Assembly (NCBI RefSeq): GCF_029867415.1
Contig: NW_026705728.1
Location: forward strand, 1-64,000
DNA length: 64,000 nucleotides
Source: Vicia villosa
Lineage: Eukaryota > Streptophyta > Magnoliopsida > Fabales > Fabaceae
Direction: 5' to 3'
The notes below the pieces were generated by a model. The model saw nothing but the letters and a program-made list of their open reading frames with translations, was not told the DNA's origin and did no database searches. Of the stretch, positions 1 through 11,235 are shown in pieces; position 1 is the stretch's first letter; every line of letters begins with the position of its first letter. The translations under genes were made by a program, and so were the position numbers.

Positions 1-55
1 CTTTTAAGGGGAACTACAAAAGCTCTGACTTCCATATTGTTAAAAGGGTATATAG
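1..55. other. Unassigned flank left of the copia LTR
   Basis: These bases precede the TG that opens the copia LTR. I see no gene or motif. They are either the insertion target or part of another repeat that continues beyond the window. Confidence 0.4.
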
Positions 56-1191
56 TGTTAGAATAAGATTTGTTCTGATCAATATTCTTAGTTTTGATGA
101 TAATAATGTATATGAATTTTGCTTGAGATAATGTGGTACTCTAATCCTATGCAATTTCCATTTCAGGAAATATATAAAGAGTATGCACAAATTCAGCGCA
201 AGAAGCACTGACTCAAAAAGTTCAAGTATGCAACATCAGAACATGCTCTGGCAAGACATCAGAAGATGGTCAAGCAGAATCAGAACATGGTCTATTGAAG
301 CATCAGAAGAACTTGAGATCAGAAGCAGAAGCACTGAAGTTCTCATGGTATCACGCTTGAAGCACTTCAAGGTCAGAAGATAAGAAGATGCTCTGCACCA
401 AGCTGTTTGACTCTGATGATATTCAAACGTTGTTTACACAAACGTCAGATTAGAAGCAAGTACAAGATGGCAGGCTACGTTGACTGACAAAAGGAACGTT
501 ATAAGCTATTAAAGGCAACGTCAGTTAAAGCAGGAAAAGCAAGGCTCGAGGTAGTTGACAAAAGAGTGAAACATTAAATGCAATGCTGTATGGATCATGC
601 AATGCATTAAATGCTCCCAACGGTCATCTTCTCAAACGCCTATAAGTAGAAGTTCTGATGAGAAGCTGAATACAACACCTTTGCGCAAACATACAGAAAC
701 GCTGTCAAATTCTAAAAGCTCTCAAACTTCATCTTCAACCTCACTTCATTACTGTTGTAATATCTTAGTGAGATTAAGCTTAAACTTAAGAGAAAAATCA
801 CAGTTGAGATAATAGCTTATTAAGAAGCATTGTAACTCTTATAAGAATTTGTTTACATTCATTTGTAAGAACTAGAGGAGATCAAGTTGTGATTGGATTC
901 TCTAGAAAGTCTTAGAGGGTATCTAAGCATTGTGTTCCTAGAGTGATCAGGTTGTGATCAGAATACTCTAGAAGACTTAGAGGTTATCTAAGTGGAAAAC
1001 CATTGTAATCTTGTGTGATTAGTGGATTAAATCCTCAGGTGAGGTAAATCACTCCAAGGGGGTGGACTGGAGTAGTTTAGTTAACAACGAACCAGGATAA
1101 AAATCATTGTGCAAATTGTTTTTATCTTAAGAGTTTTAAAGCTACACTTATTCAAACCCCCTCCCCTTTATAAGTGTTTTTCTATCCTTCA
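56..1191 (+). repeat. 5' LTR of a SIRE/Maximus-type copia element
   Basis: The segment opens with TGTTAGAATAAG and closes with CCTTCA, so it has the TG...CA ends of an LTR, and a copia-type primer site follows within two bases. The gag that follows belongs to the SIRE/Maximus type, whose LTRs are about 1 kb, which fits the 1136 bp here. A TATA-like box lies near the middle. No second LTR copy is in the window, so the left boundary rests only on the TG and the length. The 3' LTR has been lost because the element is cut near 7150. Confidence 0.7.
641..649 (+). promoter_or_regulatory. Probable TATA box of the copia LTR
   Basis: TATAAGTAG lies about 550 bp before the LTR end, a usual place for the U3 promoter in a 1.1-kb LTR. 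Transcription would start near 670. This is sequence-pattern evidence only. Confidence 0.5.
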
Positions 1192-1193
1192 AT

Positions 1194-1205
1194 TGGCATC
1201 AGAGC
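1194..1205 (+). other. Primer binding site, initiator Met tRNA type
   Basis: TGGCATCAGAGC differs by one base from the usual plant copia site TGGTATCAGAGC, complementary to the 3' end of initiator methionine tRNA. It lies two bases after the LTR end and confirms both the boundary and the plus orientation. Confidence 0.85.
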
Positions 1206-1276
1206 ACCGGTTCTAAGGTGCAAGCACTTAACCATGTTTAGAAAAGATTCAGGAAGAGAAAGACGCTTAAGTCAAG

Positions 1277-3190
1277 ATGGCTGGTGAAGATCCAACACCT
1301 ACATCTACATCTGGCTCTGCTGAGCAATACAATGGAAATGGTAATAATGTTTACACTAGACCACCAGTATTCGATGGTGAAAACTTTGAATATTGGAAAG
1401 ATAGACTTGAAAGTTACTTTCTTGGTCTAGATGGTGACTTATGGGATCTTCTGGTGGATGGTTACAAACATCCAGTGAAAACTAGAGGAGTAAAGCTGAC
1501 AAGACAAGAAATGAGTGATGATCGAAAGAAATAATTCAAAAATCATCACAAGTGTAGGACTATTCTGTTGAATGCTATTTTTCATGCTGAATATGAGAAG
1601 ATATCAAACAGAGAAACTGTCTATGATATATATGAATCATTGAAAATGACTCATGAAGGAAATGCCCAAGTCAAGGAGACCAAAGCTCTTGCCTTGATCC
1701 AGAAATATGAAGCCTTCAAGATGTAGGATGATGAAAACATTGAGAAAATGTTCTCAAGATTTCAAATGCTAACTGATGGATTAAGAGTTCTTGACAAGGG
1801 ATACACCAAGGTTGATCATGTCAAGAAGATCATCAGAAGCTTGCCAAGAAGATGGGGTCCTATGGTGACTGCTTTCAAGATTGCCAAGAATCTGAATGAA
1901 GCCTCTCTTGAAGAATTGATCAGTGCTCCGAGGAGTCATGAAATTGAGCTGGATGCTAATAAACCTCAAAAGTAAGGTAAGTCTATTGCATTAAAATCTA
2001 ATTATAAAAAATGCACTAACGCTTTTCAGGCTAAAGAAGAAGATTCTGAAGAATTAGAATCAGAAGAAGAAGATGAACTGTCCATGATCTCCAGAAGGGT
2101 AAACCAACTCTGGAAGAGCAAGCATAGGAAGTTCAAGAACTTCAAAAGTTCTAAGAAGCCTGAACATGGAGAATCTTCTGGAAGCAGAAGATCTGACAAG
2201 AAGAAGGTCACATGCTATGAATGCAATGAGCCTGGTCACTACAAGAATGAGTGTCCAAAACTTCAAAAGGAGAATCCTAAGAAGAAGTTTCATAAGAAGA
2301 AAGGTCTTATGGCAACATGGGATGATTCAGATTCAGACTCTGAAGGCGAGCAGGCAAACATTGCACTGATGGCCACAGTTGATGATGAATCAGAATCTGC
2401 ATCAGAATCAGATTCTGAAGAGGTATTTTCTGAACTATCTAGAGAAGAGTTAGTTTCTAGTTTAACAGAACTTCTGGAACTCAAGGCTCATCTTAGTATC
2501 AAATACAAAAAGCTGAAAAAGCTATTTGATTCTGAAACTAAGAAGCTGGAAGTGGAAAATTCTGAACTAAAGGAAAAAGTTTTAAAATTATCCAAAGATA
2601 TTGGATCTCCTTCTAAATCAGAAAAATCCATTCCTAGTCTCAATCATATTCTGAAAGAATATGACTCGAGCTTCAGAAAGTTTTTATCTAGAAGTATTGG
2701 CAGAAGTCATCTTGCTTCTATGATATATGGTGTTTCTAGAAACAAAAGGATTGGCGTTGGCTATGAGGGTGATACCCCACATAAATTTGAACCTGTAGAT
2801 GATATGAAAATCACATACAAGCAATTGTATGATCAGTTCAAATATGGCCACTCACATGATATTAGGCTCACTTCACATGCCAAAAGATTTCATGCTACAC
2901 ACACTAAGAAGCATGTGACACAACCTAGAAAATATCATGCTGTTAAACCTAAGGAATATCATGCTGTACCTCCTGCTGTTTATTATGCTAAACCCAAGTT
3001 CAATCAGAACTTGAGGAAAACTAACAAGAAAGGACCCAAGAAGTTGTGGGCACCTAAGGAGAAGATAATTTCTGTTGCAGATATCCTTGGCAGCAAAGAA
3101 GACAAAGCACAACATGTCATGGTACCTGGACTCTGGGTGCTTGCGACACATGACGAGAAGAAGGTCTATGTTCCAAGACCTGGTGCTTAA
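1277..3190 (+). pseudogene. gag: copia gag polyprotein (SIRE/Maximus type), broken
   Basis: Structural protein that packages the element RNA. The first ATG after the primer site (1277) begins the reading frame. A conserved FDGENFEYWKDRLESY block lies near residue 40. The frame is one unit to 3190 but is cut by in-frame stops at 1532-1534, 1724-1726 and 1973-1975. A CCHC zinc knuckle (CYECNEPGHYKNEC) is encoded at 2213-2254. It is followed by Ser/Asp/Glu-rich stretches and a region of Lys/Glu heptads that looks like coiled coil. Near 3105 the frame shifts relative to the protease that follows. Three stops mean no full-length product is possible from this copy. Confidence 0.85.
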
Positions 3191-4658
3191 GTCTGGTGGA
3201 GAAGTCAAGTTTGAAGGAGATCAGAAGGGCAAGATAATTGGCTCTGGAACCATAAGTATGGGTAACTCTCCTTCCATATCTAATGTACTTCTTGTAGAAG
3301 GATTAGCGCATAACTTATTGTCCATAAGTCAATTAAGTGACAATGGTTATGACATAATCTTCAATCAAAAGTCTTGCAAGGTTGTAAGTCAGAAGGATGG
3401 CTCAATCCTATTTACAAGCAAGAGAAAAAACAACATTTATAAGATTGATCTTTCTGATCTTGAGAAGTAGAAGGTGACTTGCCTTATGTCTGTTTCCGAA
3501 GAGCAATGGTTCTAGCACAGAAGATTAGGACATGCTAGTTTGAGAAAGATTTCTCAGATTAACAAACTAAATCTGGTCAGAGTACTCCCTAATCTGAAAT
3601 ACAAATCAGATGCTCTTTGTGAAGCATGTCAGAAGGGCAAGTTCTCCAAAATTGCATTCAAGTCTAAGAATGTTGTTTCTTCCTCTAGGCCGCTAGAACT
3701 TCTGCACATTGATCTGTTTGGCCCAGTCAAAACAGCATCTATCAGAGGGAAGAAATATGGATTAGTCATCGTATATGATTATAGCCGCTGGACATGGGTA
3801 AAGTTCTTAAAACACAAGGATGAGTCTCATTCAGTGTTCTTTGAATTCTGCACTCATATTCAATCTGAGAAGGAGTGTAAAATCATAAAGGTCAGAAGTG
3901 ATCATGGTGGTGAATTTGAGAACAGATTCTTTGAGGAGTTCTTCAAAGAAAATGGTATTGCCCATGATTTCTCTTGTCTTAGAACTCCACAGCAAAATGG
4001 AGTTGTAGAACGAAAGAATAGGACTCTACAAGAAATGGCCAAAACCATGATCAATGAAACCAATATGGCTAAGCACTTCTGGGCAGAAGCAATAAATACT
4101 GCATGTTATATTCAGAATAGAATCTCTATAAGACCTATTCTAAATAAGACTCATGAATTGTGGAAGAACAGAAAGCACAACATTTCATATTTTCAATCTT
4201 TTGGATGTGTTTGTTTCATTGTGAATACTAAAGATCATCTTGGTAAGTTTGATTCTAAGGCACAGAAATGTTTCCTTATTGGATATTCTGATCGCTCTAA
4301 AGGCTACAGAGTATACAATACTGAAACATTGGTTGTAGAAGAATCAATTAATATCAAATTTGATGATAAGCTTGGACTTGAAAAGCCAAAGCAGTTTGAG
4401 AATTTTGCAGATATAAATATTGATATATCAGAAGATGAAGAACCAAGAAGCAAAGTATCAGAAGCTGAAAATCTCAGAAGCAAAGGATCAGAAGATCAAG
4501 TTGTTGCATCTTTAGAGAATCTCAGAATTTCTGAAGAGCCAACGGTCAGAAGATCTTCTAGACTCTCCTCTGCTCCCTCAGAAGATGTCATTCTTGGAAA
4601 GAAAGATGATCCTATCAGAACCAGATCTTTTCTAAATAATGGTAGTCAGAATAATTGA
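3075..4658 (+). pseudogene. copia protease and integrase, broken
   Basis: Continues the polyprotein in another frame. The protease has the aspartic active-site triplet DSG in WYLDSGC (GAC at 3129). A stop at 3468-3470 and a TAG at about 3512 (in the place of the Trp usual before HRRLGHA) separate it from the integrase. The integrase has the HRRLGHA...CEACQKGK zinc-binding part and the catalytic triad: Asp in HIDLFGP (3711), Asp in RSDHGGEF (3900) and Glu in VVERKNRT (4008). The spacing of 35 residues between the last two is the DD35E pattern. After residues RTRSFLN the frame ends at 4658, exactly where family members go on into reverse transcriptase, which is absent here. Confidence 0.85.
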
Positions 4659-5075
4659 TCAGAATCAGAAGATGAGAAGTTCTATCTTTTATCAGAAGCA
4701 AATTCTGTAACAACTGTCATCAAGTGTTTTCTGATGGTGAACACGTGTTCACGCAATAGGTAAAAGCGTGCGTGAAACTGATGGGACGCCGCCCTAGGTA
4801 ACTGTGTAAATCATTTCAAATATCACGTTCTCTCACCTAACGTCACTCATCATTTAATGCATTTGATTTCAATTGATTCTCTAACTGTTCATTCTCATAA
4901 ATTAATTGCATTCTTTTTCAAATCCGCCCCTATATATTCATTTCAAATCATAACGTTTCTCTTTTTCGCTCTCATTCTCTCTCTTCTTGCGTGCATTTCT
5001 GCAACTTGTTTGCCCTTTTTCTCTAACCCTAAACGCAAATCCAGAAAAGTATCCAGTAATCTCAGTAGTGCTTCA
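4659..5075 (+). promoter_or_regulatory. Spacer with TATA box and pyrimidine-rich leader before the envelope-like ORF
   Basis: This 417-bp spacer has no coding potential. TATATATT at 4931-4938 is followed by a stretch rich in C and T (CTCTTTTTCGCTCTCATTC and similar) and then by the ATG at 5076. That is the look of an ordinary plant polymerase II promoter and 5' UTR. It suggests, but does not prove, that the downstream ORF has its own transcript. Confidence 0.4.
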
Positions 5076-7150
5076 ATGGCTGCTTCATCATCTCTCAACA
5101 TTGGTTCCTCTGTTCCTCTACATCTTCAAGAACAAGAACAACAAATTGTTCTCGTTATCTCTTGCTCCATTCCCAGAAATGAGGTAGAAGTAATCTGTGA
5201 ATTAACGATGGACTTTGATAGTCTTGAAAAACACGAGTTCCATCTAAAAGAGGATATGTTGTTTCAAGGATGGACTTCTCTATTCTCTGAGTTCTGTGGA
5301 CCTGTATACCCAGAACTTGTAAAAGAATTTTGGGTGCATGCTGTAGTTGCCCCTAAATCAATCATGTCGTTTATTCATGGAAGGTTTGTTGTTGTTATTG
5401 AGAACATCCTAAGAATGACGTTTGATCTAAGAAACCCTGAAGGTGTCTATGAAACGGATCAAAGAGCAGATTGAGATGCCGTTCTGGATAAACTTTACCC
5501 AGATGTAAAGAAAACAAAGCGTGTCAAAGACATGAAGGATCTCTACAAAATCTGGACCAAGATTCTTCTAGGGTGTTTCTATCACAGGAAATCAACCCAT
5601 TCTGCAGATTTTGTCAACAATGATCAGCAATATATTCTGTACTGCATTGCCACTCAGAAGAAGGTTGATATTATCTACATAATATTCAATCATATGTGGA
5701 ATGCTGTAAGGGATTCCAGAAATGCTTTCAGAATAAAGAAGGGTAATATTATTCCTTTTGGAAGAATAATTACAAATCTTCTGATTCATACCAAGATTGT
5801 TGAAGACTTGGAAGCTCAAGGAGTTATAAAGGATCTTGTTACTGATACAGGAAGCTGCTTGAATGCTCACACCTTGAGAAAGATGAATCTCATTCAAGAG
5901 GTTAGAGTCAGTCCTCAACCTCTCCCAGGAGCAAGAAGCAGAAGAAATCTTGTTCTTGCTGAGTTTGAATCATTCTTCAGAAGTGATCTGCCAGGAGTTA
6001 TGACTAAATATCTTAGCTCTCTCAGGGAAGATAAAGCCAAAGATGCTCTTGCTAAAGGTGGTCGCAAGAAAGTGTCTACTTCCAGGCTTGCAGTTTCAGA
6101 AGATGTTTCAGAAGCTGCACCAGAAGCTGTAGTAAAGAAAGAAAGAAGGACAAAACGTAAGTTTGATCGCCCTTCTGTCAGTCAGGAGAAGGAAGTCCAA
6201 GAAGAAGCTGCTGCAGTAGTAGATGAGAATGCTGCTGGAAGAGAAGTTGTTGCTGAAGAAAATCTGGTTGTATTAGTTGAAAATAAAAAGACTGAACAAG
6301 AAGGTGTTGAGAAGAAGAAGAAGAAGAGAACGTTGAAAAATAATAAGAATGTAGAAGATGGAAAAGATGTAGAAAAGAAGAAGAAAAAGAAAAGAAAATT
6401 AATAATAGTAGATTCAGATGAAGAAGAAGAAGAAATTCCAAAAGCTGTGAATCAGCAAGAAGAAGAAAATGCCAGAAGAAGAGAAATTTCTCTTGGGAAG
6501 GCAAAGATTGTGGAAGAGAAGAAGAACAAGAAGCAGAAAATACTTGAGGCTGAATTTGAAGCTCTTCAGAAGATGTCCAAAGGTATACATCTTTCGGAAC
6601 CTGTCTCTGTATCTGTTTTACATTCGGAATCTGTACCAACAGAAGTTCCGGTTAACCCTCAACCAGAAATTCTACCAGAAACAGCCCCAACAGAATCACC
6701 TCAACTCACCCATGTTCTCACACCTCCTTCTTCTCCACAAACAAATTTTCTTACCCCACCTTCTTCACCTATCACAAATGTTCTCATTCCTTCCTCTCCA
6801 CCCACAACCAATGCTGCTTCTGACCATTCGTTTGAAACCCTCATTCTTAATATTCAACCCCTTCAAACCCTCTTTCATCCTCACTCAAATATCTCCACTT
6901 CTCAACCTCCTCCTCATGCAAACTATGAATCCATTCCTTCTCCCTCACAAAATAATCCCTCCATCTCTGACCTTCCAGATTCTGCATTACATGAGCAATT
7001 GCTTCGTGATTGCAACTACACACCCAAGCCTCGTTCTGAACCTGAGTTGGTGGTGTTAGAATCTGAGAATGAAGCAGAATCTTCTCTTTGTCTCAATAGA
7101 GAACCTCAACCCTACTTCTTTCTGAGACCAGATTCTGCCATTACAAAACT
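5076..7150 (+). pseudogene. Envelope-like protein of SIRE-type copia element, one stop and truncated
   Basis: This matches in character the ORF called envelope-like in legume SIRE elements; its function is unproven. I take ATG 5076 (MAASSS...) as start since the upstream frame runs into the AT-rich leader. The N-terminal 280 residues form a globular domain with the FWVHA and CFYHRKSTHSADF...DQQYILYCIATQKK blocks seen in plant transposon-associated proteins. It is followed by a Lys/Glu-rich region with strong nuclear-localisation-like KKKKKKRK, then a Pro/Ser/Thr-rich tail. One in-frame TGA at 5472-5474 is consistent with a mutated CGA. The frame continues unbroken to about 7150 where sequence of another element begins. 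No clear signal peptide or membrane anchor follows ATG 5076, so a true envelope role is doubtful. Confidence 0.65.
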
Positions 7151-7811
7151 CAAATCCCGCCGGGAATTATCTATTGGTCGCGTTCCTATTCCTCCTCACG
7201 CTCACCACCGAGGAGACACCGTCGGCGTTCCCCATCCTCCTCACGCTCTCCGCCTAGAAGATACCATCGCCGGAGATCATATTCCCGCTCTCCACCACGA
7301 AAGAGTAGGAAAAATCAGAGACCTGAGGCCACTGAAACCGGAAGCCTCTCCCCTGAACGGGATCACTGAGGCCCTTCCAAAGCTGTGCTGAAACCCCGCG
7401 AAGGTTCCCCTTCCCGGGACAACCGCGCAAGTCCAGACAAATTCCAAGGAAAGCCCCGGCGAGGCAGACACTCAACCTCCCCGGGACCAAGTGACGAGGA
7501 GGACTTCCGCAGCCCTTTGTCCGAAAGCATCCAGAGAGCCCGTCTCCCACGGGGGATGGAGAAACCACCAGTTTTGGACCAATACGACGGAACAACTGAC
7601 CTTGACAACCATATTCGGAGCATCGAAGCCATCATGGATTATCACGTCGTCCGGGGATCCATCAAATGCCGCATCTTTCCGACCACCCTCAGGAAAGGAG
7701 CAATGACTTGGTACAGGAACCTTCGCCCCAACTCCATCCACTCCTGGACCGAGCTCAAAGAACTTTTTTTGAGCCACTTCACAGCCTCCCGTCGGCAACC
7801 AAAGTCGGAAG
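7151..7811 (+). pseudogene. gag: Outer Tat-type gypsy element: N-terminal part of gag
   Basis: A segment rich in Ser-Arg-Ser-Pro repeats (about 7172-7330) runs into a retrotransposon gag domain with the DQYDGTTDLDNHI and KGAMTWYRNL blocks of Tat-lineage gypsy gag. A TGA at 7367-7369 interrupts the frame. No LTR or primer site precedes it, so the 5' end of this element has been lost at the junction with the copia element. At 7811 the frame is cut by the Ogre insertion. The reading frame resumes at 30383 with no base lost once the insertion and one target copy are ignored. Confidence 0.85.
7807..7811. repeat. Target site duplication of the Ogre element, left copy (GGAAG)
   Basis: GGAAG occurs immediately before the TG at 7812 and again immediately after the CA at 30377. 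Five bases is the usual length for gypsy integrases. It fixes both ends of the inserted element. Confidence 0.95.
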
Positions 7812-8339
7812 TGTGGTTGTCGTTTTTTTACCTCCCCGTTTCACTTGGGAGGACGGCACGCTAGACCCTTCACACGAAATTTGGAAGGAGAATGCGCCCG
7901 TGGTGGGATGAATTTTATTTCAGTTCTTCCTACGATATCACACGAACTTTCTTATTGTCCTACGAGTAGGAAAGGGAAAAAAAGATCTCAACTAAACCCT
8001 AGGAGTTTGCTAAGTGTGGGGATTCACCTAGACTAGAAATTCTGGAGTCCGGGAGGTCGGTTATACATAGGGAAGTGTTTAAACACCCTACATATCTGTA
8101 GTACTCTACAGGAACCTTCTCTGTGTCATTGTGATTGTGTTTACTGCTAATGATTGGGAAAGTTTCTCCTTTGTGTTAGGAGAAGGAATTGAATTGAATA
8201 AAAGAAAGACAGACTGACTGACTGACTATTTTTGGTATTTTATTAGCTCGCTGAGATTCCTTGTGAACCTCATGCCTACATATCCCTAATGGAAGTCAGA
8301 GCTTAATGTAGTTCGGGGAACTAATTAATTATTAATTAT

Positions 8340-10510
8340 TTTTTTGGTGCCTTGCTTGAAGCTCAAGGTTGAAGCTTGAATTAAATCTCTATTTACAGTA
8401 AAGAGACATGAAGTCATCTTTATAGAGAGGTATTTCTACTATTCCACCACAAACATTTTAAAAGAGTGACAGAATGATTGAATTCATTTCATTAAGAGAG
8501 TGACCTTACTTGTGTGTTTGCAAGTATGCTAGTATCTCTTGAATGAAAGAAAGATGCTCGTCCAAATTAGGAAAAGTTACCACATGTCTGGGTCTTACTG
8601 CCAGCTCATGCATTTCAAAATCCTAAATGGGAGACTTGATTGAAATTGAAATGTGTAATATTTGTTTGTTTGAATGTGGTGAGATAGAAGAAAGATCTCT
8701 CTATAGAGATAAGCTACGTCTATCTACTGTATAAAAGATTTGATTTTTTAGCTGGCTTGTATGAGGCCCAAGCTTGAGGCTTTTTGATTGATTGATTATT
8801 ATTATGATTCTGGGAGAAAAACTCCACTGGGGATTAATTTACAAGGGATTTTTATGTTCTGTACAAAGCCCAGAATTGAGGCTGACTCTACTTAGGGAAA
8901 ATCTATTTTTTGATGGGTTTTACTTGGTGTTCTGTACAAAGCCCAGAATTGAGGCTGACTCTAACTAGGGGAAATATTATTTTCTGCCTTGTACAAAGCC
9001 CAAGGTTGTGGCGGACTCTTAAATAAACTGAGTATGGATGACTCTATGGGAAAAGATCCTAGATATTAGGAATCTTTGACACATGAAATATGGTTTATCT
9101 GCCTTGTACAAAGCCCAAGGTTGTGGCTACCTGAATGATGAAGGACTCACTGGGGGAGACTCTATTATCTGCCTTGTACAATGCCCAAGGTTGAGGCTGA
9201 CTATTAACAGGGAGTTTTATTGTTTTGGTGCCTTGTATGAAGCCCAAGGTTGAGGCTAACTGTTTTTGTTGGATTTTGACTCTATTGAAGGATTTATTTA
9301 TTAAAAGACTGATTTTTTTGTGGAAGCTAACCCTTTCCAGGGATTTTGACTCAGCTGGAGAAATTGTCTATTAAAAGACTGATTTTTGTCATGTTTTTTG
9401 GAGGCTGACCCTTTCCAGGGGTTTTGACTCTTTTTGGGGAAGTTATCTCCTAAGAGAAATGAATCTTTGGTTTTTGAAGAAGTGATTTTGGAGGCTAACC
9501 CTTTCCAGGGGTTTTTGTTAAAATGAAAGAATGTGTGGAGGCTAACCCTTTCCAGGGGTTTTTGTTAAAATGAATGGCAGAAAGATTATCTAGTGGAGAC
9601 TTCTTGTTTAAAGCCCAAGATGAAGGCTGACACTTGCTGAGGATAAGCAAACATGGATCCTAGACTCTGCTAAGGAAGATTAAAGAAGATAAGGGTGACA
9701 GAGACTGTCCATGTCTCTCATTCCAAAAGGTGTACTCAATGTGAAATTGAGACAAACTTAGCTTGTTTAAAGTCTGGTTTAAATTGGAAGAAACTCACCA
9801 AGGTATGTTAAAAGGTGACTAAAGACCTGTTCCTATGTTTGTAAGAAACCTGATGGGTCCTTGTATACAAGCTCAAGAGGAAGCTGGAAATGCTTTTAAG
9901 AAGCCTGTGGGTCCTTGTACAAAGCCCAAGAGGAGGCTAATCGAGGGTCATCGAGGGTCCTTGTTATAGCACAAGAGAAAGCTATGTAGTTTTGAACTTA
10001 TTTTGGCTCTAAGCAAATGGGTAAGAGGTTTCACCGGGAATAATTCCTCTTTGGGTGGATGTGTCCTATTTTTTGGATTCTAAGGTTTTTGCCAAGATGT
10101 TTCACCGGGAATAATTCATCTTGGGGGTTTGAACTACAGATCTCTAATTAGGAAAGAGCCTTCACCGGGAAGACATTCTCAATCCTAGGCCATATTCCTA
10201 TAATATATATATATATATATAGTTTAACTGTCCTAGGGTTTACACTCAAACATAGTTCTAAACAAATATATGCACAATTTATATTTGACAGTAATTTAAA
10301 TAAAGACTATAAATTGAAAGCTTGTAAAGCCTAACCTGGATGGAGTGGAGGCCTTTGAAGAAGTATGTACAAAGCCTTACCAGTAATTGATGGATAACAG
10401 TTGAATATATAGGATAAACAGTTAATGGTTTTTTGAAAACAGAAGAAGTGAAGATGGACAAAGGTCACATAGGTATCTGAAGAGTTTCACCGGGAATAAT
10501 GCCCTTCAAA
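8340..10510. repeat. Degenerate short hairpin modules in the Ogre LTR
   Basis: Three interspersed module types recur. One has a loop like TACAAAGCC flanked by complementary arms: CCTTG/CAAGG (8350, 8987), GCTTG/CAAGC (8755), TTCTG/CAGAA (8857, 8930), TCTTG/CAAGA (9602). The second is CCCTTTCCAGGGG repeated between 9320 and 9560. The third has loop CACCGGG with arms AAGAGG/CCTCTT (10023) and AAGATG/CATCTT (10094). Stems change in both arms between copies while loops are kept. Confidence 0.75.
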
Positions 10511-11079
10511 TTCCAGAAGAATGTTTTGAAAACAGAAAGAAGATTTTGTAAATACAGTTTTTGAAAACAAACTATGAAAAGAAAAAGGTGTTGGGACTTA
10601 CACTCTAGTAGAGGCCCACTTAAGAAATGATTTACTGTTTATGAGAAACAGTTGAAAATGATTGAAATGATATAAGGTTTTGTTGTTTGAAAACCTTAAT
10701 CGTCTGTTTGATCGGAGATTGAAAACAGTTTTGCAAATTGACAAAAGTCAACTTAATTAAGGCAAAGATGAAATCTATACCTAATTAATACCTAAATAAT
10801 TAGGGTTTTATCATAAAATAATTCACAAAGTAATTAGGTTAAAACAAAATGAAAATATATATTTTAAAGTATTTAAGAAAACATTTAAAACATACTATTT
10901 TAAACCTAATTAAAATACATGAAATAAATAATATTTTTATGATTTTTTTGATTATTCATAAAATAGGTATATTAAATAACAAGTGTGTGAAAAATGAAGT
11001 GAAAATGAATTAATTTGATAGGTTAAATAATTGTATAAAGTTGATAAAAAAATGGAAGAAAAATAGTAGTAAAAAAATA

Positions 11080-11160
11080 TGGTTTGGTCTCACCAAGGGT
11101 TGAACTCACGCCCTCTTGGTTATCCAACAAAACATTTACCAACTGAGCCACGCGCGTGGA
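11080..11160 (-). repeat. tRNA-like module 1 in Ogre LTR (A and B box)
   Basis: On the minus strand TGGCTCAGTTGG (11139-11150) is a perfect polymerase III A box and GAGTTCAACCC (11097-11107) is a near-consensus B box. Their starts lie 43 bases apart, as in a tRNA gene. The acceptor arms do not pair well, so this is a relic or SINE-like promoter, not a working tRNA gene. Confidence 0.5.
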
Positions 11161-11235
11161 CTGATTAGCAGAGGTGCCCATGTGATTATATGTGAAAGCA
11201 AAGCATGAAAAAGATTTGAAAAAAATAAAATGGAC

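Noticed and set aside
6178..7059. ORFs 6178-6639 (-) and 6469-7059 (+)
   Set aside because: Other-frame shadows of the Lys/Glu-rich and Pro-rich part of the envelope-like ORF; composition is extreme (poly-Leu/Ser).
7127..7145. Thirteen bases ACCAGATTCTGCC shared by the copia break region and the outer LTR at 51939
   Set aside because: They could suggest a recombination junction, but sequence right of the match differs and is not LTR, and on the left it is in the envelope-like frame. Chance is enough.
5076..7150. True retroviral envelope
   Set aside because: No clear signal peptide, fusion peptide or membrane anchor is seen after the chosen start, so only the family label envelope-like is kept.
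7254..7798. Minus-strand ORFs of 60-113 codons over the gag start
   Set aside because: Shadow frames of the GC-rich Ser-Arg-rich gag sequence.
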